Assembly (NCBI GenBank): GCA_965153355.1
Contig: OZ231127.1
Location: forward strand, 55,242,001-55,306,000
DNA: 64,000 bases
Direction: 5' to 3'
Source of the DNA: Flaccisagitta enflata
Taxonomy: Eukaryota; Chaetognatha; Sagittoidea; Aphragmophora
The notes beneath the pieces were generated by a model. The model did not search any database. It was not told where the DNA came from and saw only the letters and a list, made by a program, of their open reading frames with translations. Shown here piece after piece: positions 12,129 to 23,640 of the stretch (positions are counted from its first letter, which is position 1; the number at the start of each line of letters is the position of its first letter). Made by a program: the position numbers and the translations under genes.

Positions 12129-13005
12129 ATGGTCATTTCGCCGAACTGAAATTCAACGTCTTTCTCTTTGCAAAAGGAATCGGAATAAACGGACATAACA
12201 TTCGCCTTTTTTCAATCCACTCATCGTTTTTTTTAATCGACATTAAATTGCCTTATCGATTTTAAACATTGTTGTTACAGCATGCGATATTTCTTTCCTT
12301 GGCCCGATGCGTCTCGCGTTCTTATCCTTATCTTGAACAAATCGTCATTTTATATGAAACATAACCACAGCCAACAAAAAATTGTAACTTGTAAAAACAT
12401 TCAACATATGAGCAAACAAACAGAATCAATCAATCAATTAATCAATCAATTCATAAATTATGAAACTGTTTCATTGAATTTCATACTTATTTGTATGCCA
12501 TATATTGAATGTTACTACAAACATTACATTTCATTTTTTACTGTTGTCTTTTTTTACACTTACATAAGTGTAAACACCAATCTACCATTTGTATGGGAAA
12601 ACAAATTATTAATTATCTCAGTTTCTTAATTAATCAATGCCTGTTTTTTTCATATATGTATGTGTGTAACATTATTTGGGAAAAAAACATCGTCTTTATC
12701 ATTTTGCTGTTGTTTCACATTAATAATAATTGGCCAAATATCATTTACAAATGTACAGTTTTAAATGTTTTACTCGTCTGTAACCATAATCATTGTTTTC
12801 AATAATTGTATTTTTTTGAAACATTGAACATTTTATTGTGACAATGTATTCAATTTTCAATTTTGATTGGAAAATTGAAGCCAGGTTTTGCTTGATCGTC
12901 TTAACATTGAATATTTTGTTGTGTCAATGTTTATTACCCCACTGTTATACTTATTAGATAACTCACAAATAAAATAAAACGCATGCCAATAAAAAATAAA
13001 AGAAA
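12129..13005 (+). other. Probable 3' UTR and polyadenylation region of the 8582-12128 gene
   Basis: AT-rich non-coding sequence follows the TAA. Candidate AATAAA signals occur at 12968-12973 and 12988-12993. No other gene is seen here. Confidence 0.5.
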
Positions 13006-13449
13006 AAAACAAAATCTTTATTCATACAGTGTAAAATCAATCGCAGCTTAGGGAATAAAACAGCTCATTTATTAAGAAATGCTTATGCTAATTGGAAGAG
13101 AGAGCCAGGATAAAAAAAATCAAATATTGCAACAAAAGAGCATTTTCGTTACATAATCGAAAACCAAAACCTGAAACCCTAGCTGACAGTTAGCCGTTCA
13201 TTTGCGATTTCACTCTCTCTGATTTCTCTGCACGCACATCGAATTTTTCCTCGCTAGTCCGAAAATTAGGAGTATTTTGGCGTCATCTCCATTAAAAAAA
13301 AAAATAAATATGGATATCTCGAGTTGGACTCGCAAACAAAGAAGAGTTTGCATCAAGACGGCAGTTAGGAAATGCAGGTGTGTGTCATAACAGTAACATA
13401 CATACAAACCTCGCTATAACGAATCTGAGAAAAAATCAATATATGATTA

Positions 13450-13590
13450 CAGTTGAATCTCGCTGCAGCAATTGTATTTGTTTGTTATCAGCAAATGTTC
13501 ACTGTAGTCGATGTAACATTTCACATATATATGAAAAAAAGCCCAAAACACTATTAATTTAAACAAATCCTTTTAAGCGGGATTTAACTG
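13450..13590. mobile_element. pogo/Tigger-like MITE, diverged
   Basis: The left end reads CAGTTGAATCTCGCT after a TA at 13448-13449. The right end, read on the minus strand, gives CAGTTAAATCCCGCTT. The termini match the better-preserved copy at 46061-46237. No coding capacity. Confidence 0.6.
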
Positions 13591-13636
13591 TGTATCAAAA
13601 AAACGACGTTTAACTATACACTGCGTCTCAAGCATA

Positions 13637-14047
13637 CTACGCAACTCAAACAAAAAGCCGCACCCTATTCTGAGTAGAAAGAAAAGAAAAACAAATAATT
13701 TGTACATTCTTTGTTAAAATGATTAGAATGATTTTCAAATTTTCTTTCATCCTAAACCAATCCCAGATCTGTATCTCAAACGGTTTAGGAGCTAAAGCTT
13801 GTCAAAGTTATTCTTTATTTGCAAAAAATGCTCATTTTTTTCCATAAGATTGCAAACTGAAAATGACAATGTTTTCACTGATTCTTATGCCATTTTTAAA
13901 CAAACAGAGCTAGAATGTCCAAATTAAAGCCAGATGAAAGATCTTTTCAAGAGCTTTCTAATAGTCTAAAATTTTAATTAGCCATTTTTTGAAATTCAGT
14001 ATGACATTCTGCAATTCAAAAGTGCGGCTTTTTTATGAGTCGAGTAG
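13637..14047. mobile_element. TA-flanked MITE with inverted ends
   Basis: The left end is CTACGCAACTCAAACAAAAA. The right end read on minus is CTACTCGACTCATAAAAAAG. Both run into GCCGCAC. TA lies outside each end (13635-13636 and 14048-14049). The interior (about 13730-13990) resembles sequence at 62460-62760 and short stretches near 3770-3870 and 45530-45620 (word 'gagctagaat' and 'gaaagatctttt'). Confidence 0.7.
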
Positions 14048-14218
14048 TACATAATGTAATGACCTAAATTGACTCAAATTAAAGCCATAAAGCCATGACG
14101 TATGACCTTTATCACAAAATTGTCTTTGTCATCTTAAAAAAGTAAAACGTGATAGACAAACCAGTAGACAAATGGACAGACAGAAGCAAATTATAAAGCT
14201 ACAAACACTCGGCTAAAA

Positions 14219-14390
14219 AAACAAGCCCGATCGGGCAACTAGATACGTCATCTGCGTGATATAAAAAGAGGCATAACGGACCGACGGACGGACCGACGGA
14301 TGGACCGACGGACGGACGGACGGACGGACAGACGGATGGACGGACGGACGGACAGACCCTCTTATAGAAATGCGATGACGCATCTAAAAA
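14219..14390 (-). mobile_element. Hairpin-ended repeat family, copy A (GATGCGTC subfamily)
   Basis: One end is AACAAGCCCGATCGGGCAAC, a palindromic word, followed by AGATACGTCATC. The other end is GACCCTCTTATAGAAATGCG then ATGACGCATCTAAAAA, which forms a small ATGCG/CGCAT hairpin. Between them is a (GGAC)n tract. Translation of the minus strand gives the recurring SSHFYKRVCPSVRPSV pattern. Such frames are repeat artefacts, not genes. Eight further copies or remnants are in this window. Confidence 0.7.
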
Positions 14391-14648
14391 CACATTTATC
14401 AAATGTAATAGAAGCGTATCATCTAATCTTATCAAACCTAGACATCTGCCACATCAGACCTAAAAATTAGCCTCTTCAACACAAAATCTGCCATCCTAAG
14501 CCTGACAAAAAAGAACTCGAGATTCAAAAGCAGTCAATTTTCCCTCGAGACCAAGCCATTTACATTATTCTGTTATGTAAAATTTTGCTGCGTTTCGTAA
14601 ATAAATTCATTCATTCATTCATTCATCCCCCCCCCACCCAAATTCCAG

Positions 14649-17600
14649 CCATGACTCGCTCAACGGCTTCTCATTGTGCAATAAACCGTGGCTAAGGGAC
14701 GAATGTATCGTCAACGCGCTTCAAGGAGGCGGAGATGTCGCTCCCACGATGATCCCGAGACCGACGACGAACAAAGGCGTCCTTTGGCACGATGACGTCA
14801 CGTGGCACAACGTCAAGGAAGAGGAGGAGACACCGACGGCGACGACGACGACTACCACGTCGATGACCGATATCGGCTGGTTGGAGAAGGCTCTCCGCAA
14901 GGCGCCTGCTGTTCTGCGTCTTCAGACGCCGTCAACAACGCCACCTCCAACAACAACCACGCAAATTGAAGTCAACGACAACGCGACAACTACAACGCCG
15001 TTGACGACGACGACTACATCCTCCAGAGGTGTCAAAGTTGACCTGCCGCTCGAAATTCCGACGGCGCCGGCGCCGGAAGTCGTCGTCGATTCGCCGACAA
15101 ACAAGACGGTAGTGGAGAAGGAGGCGACGCCCATCCTCACCACAACATCACCATCAACGTCTTCTTTGTCGTCGTCGAAAATTTTGACGGCGATTCGATC
15201 TAAACCGCAGCCGCTTCCACCAACATCCGCTTCCAACGCGCTTCCTCCTTCTCCCGCGCTTCCTACGTCAGAGGCGCTTCCCACGACTTCCGGTCCCACC
15301 GTTTCGTCGATGGTCGCGCATTTGAGCACCGTTGTCACCGCCTGGTATGTGAAAAATCATAAAACAAAGAAAAAATCAGCTTAAAGCAAACCAGGGAAAA
15401 ATGACCTCAAGCTATAGATTTATAAGGTTTAATATTTTGATCTGTCTTATATCAGTGTTCTTGGGACAATCATCATGTTGTTGATTTTGGCTCTGGCGGC
15501 CGCCTGTCACAAAATGAGAAGGAGAATGGGCGGGCGCATCACAAATGACGCCAAACAGGAAGAGGTATTTACACTCAATTATAACACCACACACAATTAT
15601 TCTATTAGACAATATATCACTATATAAGAGACCATCAATATAAAAAAAAGAAAATAAAGCTCATAACCGTTTAATCACCGTTAACCCCCCCAAATAAATC
15701 TGCAGATTGCGTTAACAAAGCTACAAAGACGCACAAGGCGAGATTTGATTGCGAATAATCGAGCGCTAATGTCAGTGGAAAACCCAGCCTTCAGGATGGA
15801 GTTATTCCACGACACCTCAACCCATCCACCCTTCCCAAACACCATCAACAACAACAGACACAATAACAATAACAATAATAACAATGATAACGACATTACC
15901 ACACCAAAAACCGTTATTACCGCCAATATCCACAACACAGACAACACAGACAACATTAACAACACTGACAACAATGACCACCTTAACAACAATAACGAAA
16001 CCTTCGATATGACAGGTAACAGTAATGCAAACAACAATCACGGAGACAGTAACAGCTTACCACACAATTGGCGTTACAATGAAGAACACAACATCAACAC
16101 TAACAACATTAACAACCTGCAATGCAATACTAACAACAATAACAACCATCAGAGAAACAAGACCAACAGTTACGACACTATATGCAGTGAGAGTTGGAGT
16201 CATGAAGAATGGGATGATGATGATTCAAATTACTACAAAAATAACGCACACTACATAGACAGCAACAATGGTAGTCACAACGGTATGACAAATGACAACA
16301 GTCTACAAGATCAGCAAAAGAACAACGATCTAAGCAAAAATTGGAGTAACAACACTTGTGAGCCATTAGACAACAGTAAAAACAATCAGAGAAACAAAAC
16401 CAACAGTTACGACACTATATACAGTGAAAGCTGGAGTCATGAAGAATGGGACACAGACAGCAACAGAGGTAGCAACAACAATTTGACAAGTGAAAACAAT
16501 CTACAACATCAGCAAAACAACAACAATTTAGGCAGCAATCGAAGTAACAACACTTGTGAGCCATTAGACAACAAAAATGAAAAAAGTGAAATGAACCAAA
16601 ATAAGAACAGCAATAGTCTAGCCAAAATTGAAAAGCACCGAAATAAGAATGACAGTCACTATACATCAGCAGTAAGATTAAACACAGATGATAAAACCAG
16701 CATCAACAGTGTACCAAACACACCACCTCCGGCTATTCCGTTTCAAATAGTTTGGGTATCAGATACAACTTCAACTCAGGCCAGTTTGGATGATGGAAAT
16801 GTCTATGAGAGCATTGAAAATAACATGCATTCATTGGAAACTGAATTAAACTCAAACCCAGAATTGCCAAAACTCCACAGCACCATGGACATGGATTTGC
16901 CAGCCAACCGATCCACCTTCATGGACCACAGTCCATCTTGCCCCATGTTTGGCCTCGAGCCCCTCAAACCCGACCAACGCCGCCGCTCCTTGCCCTTGGT
17001 TTCCCGCATACCCAAAATGGAATTCATTGCCAATTTACCCCCAGACTCGGTAATTGCTATTTTGTCTTTTATAAACAAACCGCAATATCCAACACTGACT
17101 GTCACCGACAAGTAAAATTACTCCCTAATCCACTTTTAACCAATTTTCCTCCTAATATTATATGGACAATATCTGTTACAGAGCATACTGTCAGAAATTT
17201 CGAAGCCCGGTTGCGAACGCTTTTGCTTTCCTAATTTCGTGCGCTCCATGTACCCAGATTATGCAAGGGAGCAACTGAACACCTCCGCTATATCAATCTA
17301 AAAGTAAGACTACACTTTATTCCTATATTATTTATCATTCCAACGAATCTACAAACCGCAACACGACACTGATTCAAAATTAACATCACATTCGCTCATT
17401 ACCTCTCAGAAACTTGATCCTAACGACCGTTACGTCAGTCCTTTGTCGCCGGAAACATTGATTCCATCTTATCCGTCTTATAACTTCGTCGACGAGTTGT
17501 TGCCCTCGGATGCCGCTTCCGACGCCGACGACGTTGATGACAATCAACTGCTTTGGGATCGTCGATTCGATCGCGAGACTCTCTCAATGAGACGACGGAT

Positions 17601-17658
17601 CGATCACGTGTCACGCGGACACTACATCGACCATCGTCCCCGCTTGAACCGTCGTTAA
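14649..17658 (+). CDS. Single-pass membrane protein with Thr/Pro-rich ectodomain and Asn-rich tail; 5' end not found
   Basis: Exons are 14649-15344, 15456-15564, 15706-17111, 17258-17303 and 17410-17658 (TAA). All are GT-AG and in phase, about 835 codons. The first exon enters mid-codon, so upstream exons are missing. Residues about 1-50 have paired cysteines (LCNKPWLRDECIV), followed by a mucin-like Thr/Pro/Ser stalk of about 170 residues. A membrane helix spans the 15344/15456 junction (CVLGTIIMLLILALAAACHK) and ends in a basic stop-transfer (KMRRRM). The cytoplasmic part has ENPAF, a long Asn-rich region, and a 79-codon duplication (copies beginning near 16150 and 16387). Both copies carry YDTI, and a YESI lies near 16803. 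YxxI motifs could bind SH2 domains or endocytic adaptors if phosphorylated or exposed (inference). An acidic segment and an Arg-rich C-terminus close the protein. AATAAA is at 17758. No family is recognised. Confidence 0.8.
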
Positions 17659-17757
17659 TCGCTTAATTCCTTTCATATTTCTACGTGTATCCCGACGTGT
17701 TTTTATACCTCTTGTAAATAATTCTTTATTCTGAATAGTTTTGCTTTTTCTTTTCTC

Positions 17758-17763
17758 AATAAA
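17758..17763 (+). promoter_or_regulatory. Polyadenylation signal AATAAA
   Basis: It lies 100 bp after the stop codon of the 14649-17658 gene, in AT-rich sequence. Confidence 0.6.
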
Positions 17764-17824
17764 AAATATAAGTCACTACTACATAAAACTTTACTATAAA
17801 CAGTTCTTCATTTGCATATTGCAG

Positions 17825-17863
17825 ACCGGCGCCAGCCCTTCGGGGCTGGCGCCGGTTTTTTTT
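17825..17863. other. Perfect 14-bp GC-rich hairpin with TTCG loop and T run
   Basis: ACCGGCGCCAGCCC (17825-17838) and its exact reverse complement (17843-17856) flank the tetraloop TTCG. The T at 17856 and the following bases make an 8-T run to 17863. It looks like a bacterial intrinsic terminator but sits in AT-rich eukaryotic DNA about 60 bp after a poly(A) signal. Function unknown. Confidence 0.85.
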
Positions 17864-18299
17864 AAAAAAAGGCTTTTTCTCACACCAACATCTTACTCTT
17901 TATCTATAATTTTCATTTGCTACATTTCAATGTCGCCGTGTTTGAATTATAGCTATTGCATGATTTTTAAAATTTTCCTCTTTTTTTTCACGCGAAACGT
18001 GTTCTAGTTCAAAGAAACAGCAAAACTAAGAAAAAATCCGTGGTTAGGTAGAAATATCATTGCTCCATCGCGTTCAAATACTACGCGACTTGAAGGAGAA
18101 GAAAAGCTGATTTTCCTGATCTTTTCTTTGAGCAGAAATCAGTTACAGCTCAGCCACTGGCAGAAAATAAAATCCGATTCTCTCCATTCTAAAACACAGA
18201 GAGAAAACATTCTAAATCGAGAGTCGAGAGAAGTTTTCAAATTGAAGTAACTTGCACTCGGATAATCTTTCCTTTCTCCTTCCCTCTTTCGAGGACTGA

Positions 18300-19553
18300 A
18301 AAATCATCCGAGATAAACCGTTTTACCAAATCGATATTCTCAACCTCCACGGAGAGGTAAAATCCAAGATAGTCAAATCCGTCTATAATGTTATTACTGT
18401 CCGCTGGGATGGAAGAGAGAACTTCCACTCGCTTGCCTCACGAGTCAAGACAGACGTTGACATCCACCAAGACAGCCCAAGGGAGGATGACTACTACTTC
18501 AACTTCCGCAACGCATTGCCCAAAGACTACCAGGCGGCGATCAACCTGGGAGTCAAAAACAAGACGTTGGAGGAAGCAAAGCGGGTTGCCTTCCGATATC
18601 AAACCGCGTCGTCGACTCAAGCGGAGTTAGGGGCCACAGCGGCAAAATTGGTCGCTTTCACCGGAGTCTCCATGGAAGAGGAATGGAAGAAGGCCATGGA
18701 GAAAGACCGTCTAAACACTCTCGAACTATCCATGCAGGGTATGTCTTTGCAGGTCGAGAATAACGCTGCAGACATGAAGAAACTGATGAGCTTGCTTGAA
18801 GAGACGGCGCGCGGACGTAGCCAGTCATCCAGCCGCCAGGGCCTAGACAGGTCTCCGAGCCGGGGCCGCGAAGGTGGAAACAGGGACGGCGACTACCGCA
18901 ATCGCGACTACCGCAGTCCCGACCGTGACCGATATGATAATTGCAATAGTCATGACAATGATCGCCGCCGTTATGACGACCACCGGTACGACGACCGCCG
19001 TTACGATGACCGCCGTTACGATGACCGCCGGTACAAAGATCGTTGCTATGATGACCGCCGCAACGACAACCGCCGCTATGATAACCGCGCCGATGACCGT
19101 CGCCCACAGGACTCGCGTGACTACAACCAGTCGAGACAGGGAGACAATTATGGGAATGAGCGTGGAGCAAGCGGGGGTTATGACCAATCCGGGGGGCGCA
19201 ATTCGCGATACAACGATCGTCACAACAACCGCAACCAGGGGCGAAACAGCCCGAGGCCAGGCAGTCCAGGGAGATTCAGCCTGGGGCGCCAAGGCGGGAA
19301 TCGAGACCAGGGGCAACGTTATAGCCCAAGGCAGGGTGGCCGAGGCCCGAGCCAGGAGCGCCAGGCCAACCAAGACCGTTGTGATGACCGGGGAAGTTCG
19401 CAACCAAACCGTGATGGGGGTAGTGCCCGCGCCGTCGAATTTGAGAGTCCGATTGATTTCTTCTGTGCTGCCTTAGTTAATGGGATGGACAACGAGCAAC
19501 TGACTGAACAAGTGCGCCGGTTGTCGGAACAGAATCAGAGGCCAAAAAACTAG
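18300..19553 (+). pseudogene. Gag-like frame of the Ty3/Gypsy-type element
   Basis: The frame is open from just after a TGA at about 18297 to the TAG at 19551-19553. The N-terminal half is helical (GREN, LASRVKTDVDIH, then PKDYQAAINLGVKNKTLEEA), as in Gag capsid regions of this group. The C-terminal half is low complexity: repeated RYDDR units at about 18960-19090, then Arg/Gly/Gln-rich. No CCHC knuckle is visible. The basic repeats may replace it for RNA binding (inference). No in-frame ATG occurs before 18672, so the true start is unknown. Confidence 0.65.
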
Positions 19554-19576
19554 ATCCCGTCTCCACCAAGGGGCAG

Positions 19577-20284
19577 GTGGAGGACGGGCGGGTACAAGCC
19601 CCAGAAGTAGAAATTGAAGAACTTGGTGATGATGATGCCCCGGACCTCGCTGATGGTGAGGAAGATGACCTGACAAGAGACGCTGGGGTGCCGGACCTTA
19701 TCGATACGGATGACGAAGATGACGAAGCCAACGATAACGGTCAGGATAACCTTGGCGCATCAGATGCTCCCAACGGTCGCCCAAAGTGGCGTGCCCGATT
19801 GTACATATCCGTAGGTAGACGTTCTGTTGCGGCTCTCGCCAATTCTGGTTGTTCTATTAGTTGCATTTCCTATGATTTCTACAAGAAAATTCCCGCTCTT
19901 CAGAAATTGTTCGTTCCCGTTAAATCTTCTGGTCGCGCCATCAATGGCTCTGATGTCCCAGCCATTGGAGAAGTCATTCTCGAGTTCTGGGTTGAGGGAT
20001 ACCAGATGGCGACCCCATGCCAAGTTATTGAAGGATTAGTCAACCCGGTTGTCCTAGGCTGGGACTTCATGGCAGAGAAGGGTATATGCCTGGATGCCAG
20101 CAAAGGTCTAGTTCATTTTGAGTTGCCTGCTGTTTTCTCGGCTCCGCTGATCTTGGACCCATTGTCCAAAGCGGGCTATTTCTACCGCGTTGCGGAATAT
20201 GTGACGCTACCTCCCAACTCCAAAATTCTTCTGGATGTCGAGCTTGGAGGCAGTGACAACCAGCGGTCCACCCTGGTTCCTTTA
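19577..20284 (+). pseudogene. Retroviral-type aspartic protease frame, active site altered
   Basis: An acidic leader (residues 1-70) is followed by a protease-like domain: LYISVGRRSVAALANSGCS, then SCISYDF, and an LGWDFM motif before the end. In this family the catalytic triplet is DTG or DSG after a hydrophobic stretch. Here the aligned triplet is NSG, so the catalytic aspartate is absent. The frame runs on into the minisatellite at 20285 and is not continuous with the RT frame. Confidence 0.65.
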
Positions 20285-21345
20285 ACTTCCCTTTTCTGTC
20301 TCTTCCTACCTCCCAGCATCCTTTCCATCCTCTTTATCTCTCCGCCGCCACTACCTCTGCTTCTACCTACCCTTTGTCATCCTTTCCATTCCCTTAACCT
20401 CCTCTGCCAACAACTATACTGCCTCTACCTATCCTCATTTATCCTATCTACCCCCTACACCTCTTCCGCCGCTGCCGCTAGTGCCGCTACCTGCCCCAAA
20501 TCATGCCCCTATACCACTTCCGCCGCCGCCGCTAGTGCCGCTACCTACTCCATACCATGCCCCTACACCTCCTCCGCCGCCGCCGCTACTGCCTCTACCT
20601 ACCCCAAATCATGCCTGTATACCTCTTCCGCCGCCGCTGCTAGTGCCGCTACCTACCTCATACCATGCTCCTACACCTCCACCGCTAGTGCCGCTACCTA
20701 GCCCAAATCATGCCCCTATACCTTTTCCGCCGCCGCCGCTACTGCCGCTACCTAACCCAAATTATGCCCCTTCAACTCTTCCGCCACCGCCGCTAGTGCC
20801 GCTACCTACCCCATACCATGCCCCTACACCTCCGCCGCTGCCGCTAGTGCCGCTACCCACCCCATATAATGCCTGGACACCTCTTCCACCGCCGCCACTA
20901 GTGCCGCTACTGACACTGGAAATTTTTTTTTTTACAAGATGTATCCAAGGTAGCGGCAATAGCGGCAGCGGCGGAAGAGGTTTAGGGGGTTTCAATCTCT
21001 ACCTCTGCTGCCTCTACCTACCCCATTAGCATCTTCCTACATCTCTTCCGCCGCCGCCTCTATTGCCGCTACCTTTAGTAGCGGCAGTAGCGGCAGCGGC
21101 GAAAGAGGTCTAGGGGCATGATATGGAGCAGGTAGCGGCAATAGAGGCGACGGCGGAAGAGGTAGGAGGATGAGAGGAGCTAAGTAGCGGCAGCAGAGGC
21201 GACGGCGGAAGATTTGTATGAGAATGGAGGGTGAGAGGTAGCGGAACAAGAGGCGCGGGCAGAGGAGTTAAAGGAGGATGGAAGAGGGAGGGAAGAAGAG
21301 GGAGGAGAGGCAATAGAGGTGCCGCTTTTGGGCAGGGTCTAGGGC
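20285..21345. repeat. Inverted 54-bp minisatellite inserted between protease and RT
   Basis: From about 20460 to 20930 a 54-bp unit built on CCGCTAGTGCCGCTACCT recurs. From about 20940 to 21330 the same words occur in reverse complement (AGCGGCAGTAGCGGCAGCGG). The whole could fold as a giant imperfect hairpin. It separates the end of the protease frame (STLVP) from the start of the RT-side linker (near 21360). Pro-rich frames within it are repeat artefacts. Confidence 0.75.
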
Positions 21346-23640
21346 AGAAATAGGGCCTTTGGACGGCTGACTGTCATAGTCTGCGAGCTTGTAACAAATG
21401 ACCCAAGTAAAGTCACATCCACTGCTGTCACCGAACCATTCGAGATCTCGAATGGGACAAGGTTCTGGGCGGCCAGAACATGTTCAACAGTTGAGGACAA
21501 CCGTTTCAAGACAGAGTTCATCAACTGTTCTGACGACAGTGTTAAAGTGGAAGCGGGTTATGTTGTGGGTAGTGTGGAATTTTTGGAGGACGAATCAAAG
21601 TCCGCCCTATTCTGCACAACTTTGTTCAACTCGTATGACAATGACTCTGAGGAGTCAGAGGCCCACCTCTCAGAAGGTTCGGGGGCACCCGAAACTGAAT
21701 CTGATGAGGAGGGGCAGGCTGAAGAAGACTTTGGTGATCCCCAATCCAGACCCACCCTAGCGGAAATAGAAGAGAGCTCTGAAAGTGCCCAGGATGGGGA
21801 TATCCCGCCGGGTGCTAAAAGGCTCAAGGTCAACTATTCCGGGGTGGCTAAAGATGCCCAATCCTACATCCCAAGGATGAAGGAACTTTTCAAGAAGCAC
21901 TCTGAGGCTTTCTCCGGTCATGACCGTGATTACGGGAAGACGAAGTTGGTGCAGTTCAGGGCTCACATGAAGGACCCTAACATGACACCAATGTCTCAGT
22001 CCCCCTACCGCATAAGACCTGACATGTGTGAGGTCATTGATGCGCAAGCGCACCAGATGCTTGCCGATGGGCTTGTTGGGCATTCTAAGAGCCCATTTTC
22101 AGCCCCAATCCTTCTGGCCAAAAAGAAGTGCGGTGGGTGGAGATTCTTGACAGATTTTAGGAAAGTAAACGGCCAGTGCACCAAGGTTGTATACCCTCTT
22201 CCCCGAATCGAAGACTCGATCCACAAGCTCGAAAACCCTCGGTACTTTTCCAGTATGGATCTTACCAAGGGTTTTTGGCAAATCCCCATCCACCCGGAGG
22301 ATCGAAAATTCTTTGCCTTTTCCACCAAGTCGATGCACTTGGAATATTTAGTAGCCCCTATGGGAGCGAAAAATAGCCCAAGTTATCTGAGCTCACTAAT
22401 GCAGTTGGTCCTGAGAGGTCTCCCCATCCAACATGTCATCTCATATTTAGATGACATTTTGGTAGCGGACACCAACATGGAAGATCACCTCAAGCACCTT
22501 GACTTGGTTTTGGACGCGCTGGTCAAGGCCGGGTTAAAACTTAACCTGGCTAAGTGCCTCTTTGCGCGAGAGTCGGTTGTCTGCTTAGGGCACAAGTTGT
22601 CTAGAGAGGGCGTGTCCCCGGACCCGACTAACCTGGAGAAGATCGAAACCTGGAAGACCCCGACCAATGTGAAAAAGCTTCGCGCTTTCCTTGGTCTTAC
22701 GGGGTATTACAGGGGAAGTGTGAAAGGCTACAGTGATATTGCTTCCTGCCTTACTGACCTGACCAAGGATGATGCCAAATGGCACTGGTACGAGCGGCAT
22801 CAGAAGGCGCTCGAGACCCTCCGTGAGAAATTGATGTCCGCGCCCATTTTGGCATATCCCAACTTTTCGTTACCCTTCATCGTGAAGACCGACGCCTCGC
22901 TGACCGCTATAGGGCATGTTCTCTCACAGGAAGTCGAAGGAACCGAACGAGTGATCTCTTACGGTTCCAAGAAGTTGAGTGATCAACAACAGCGTTGGGC
23001 GACTTATGATAGAGAGTTTTTCGCACTCCTCTCTGGAGTTTGAGCGAACACTCACTATCTGCGCCACAATAGGTTCCTGGTGATAACTGACCACCGTCCC
23101 CTTCTCGCTTGGAGACGGGTAGACTCAAAAAAAGACCCTACGGGACGTCGTACCAGCTGGGCGCTCGAGTTGGATAATTATGACTTTCAGGTTTTGTACA
23201 AGAAAGGCCTCGCCCATTCTGACGCCGACGCGATGAGTCGCCAAGGTGACGACGACGATGAAGTGGCGGAAGACTCGGATGTCTTTGGCTTCCTTTTTGG
23301 CGGGTCACCTCCAAGGGTTATGCGTTTGAGTAAGGCAGAGACTTGGTTCCTTGGGATGACTGACGACGACGAGTACTCGGCGGTGAAGTTCAACGCTGAG
23401 GAGGAAGAGAACGACAGGTTGAGGGAGATGCAGGATGCTGATCCAACCATCTCAGAAGTGAAAAGCTTCGTGAGGAACAGGAAGAGTCTACCCCGTCAGT
23501 TCCCGTCGTCTTGGTACCGCCGCGAATTCGGGTTCCTTACAATGCGAGATGGAATTTTGTATAGGAAGTCGTACTCTCCCATCATCCACGACTTGGTCTT
23601 ACAAGCAATCATCCCAAGCGAAATGGTGCTGGAAGTCTTG
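21346..23640 (+). pseudogene. Ty3/Gypsy-type reverse transcriptase and RNase H, one in-frame stop
   Basis: The linker region (21360-21850) is acidic. RT follows: KKKCGGWRFLTDFRKVN, then YPLPRIEDSIHKL, SSMDLTKGFWQI, and the catalytic YLDD at 22444. Connection-domain landmarks are CLGHKLSREGV and LRAFLGLTGYYR. RNase H begins with KTDASLTAIGHVLS and continues with YDREFFALL. A TGA at 23041-23043 interrupts it, and the same frame resumes with TDHRPLLAW and HSDADAMSR. The frame enters the pre-integrase region (VLADVHG) near 23640 and then departs from the expected zinc-binding integrase N-terminus. The motif order assigns it to Ty3/Gypsy with good confidence. Confidence 0.9.

Noticed and set aside
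17181-17302. Alternative exon using the acceptor near 17180 and the frame ending in an early TAA
   Set aside because: It gives a stop before the donor. The 17111 donor joined to 17258 keeps phase into 17303/17410 and the final exon.
17825-17863. Evidence of bacterial contamination
   Set aside because: Flanks are ordinary host-like AT-rich sequence with a poly(A) signal and no bacterial genes nearby.
20481-21029. Pro-rich protein gene
   Set aside because: The frame is made of a 54-bp minisatellite unit and is mirrored on the other strand.
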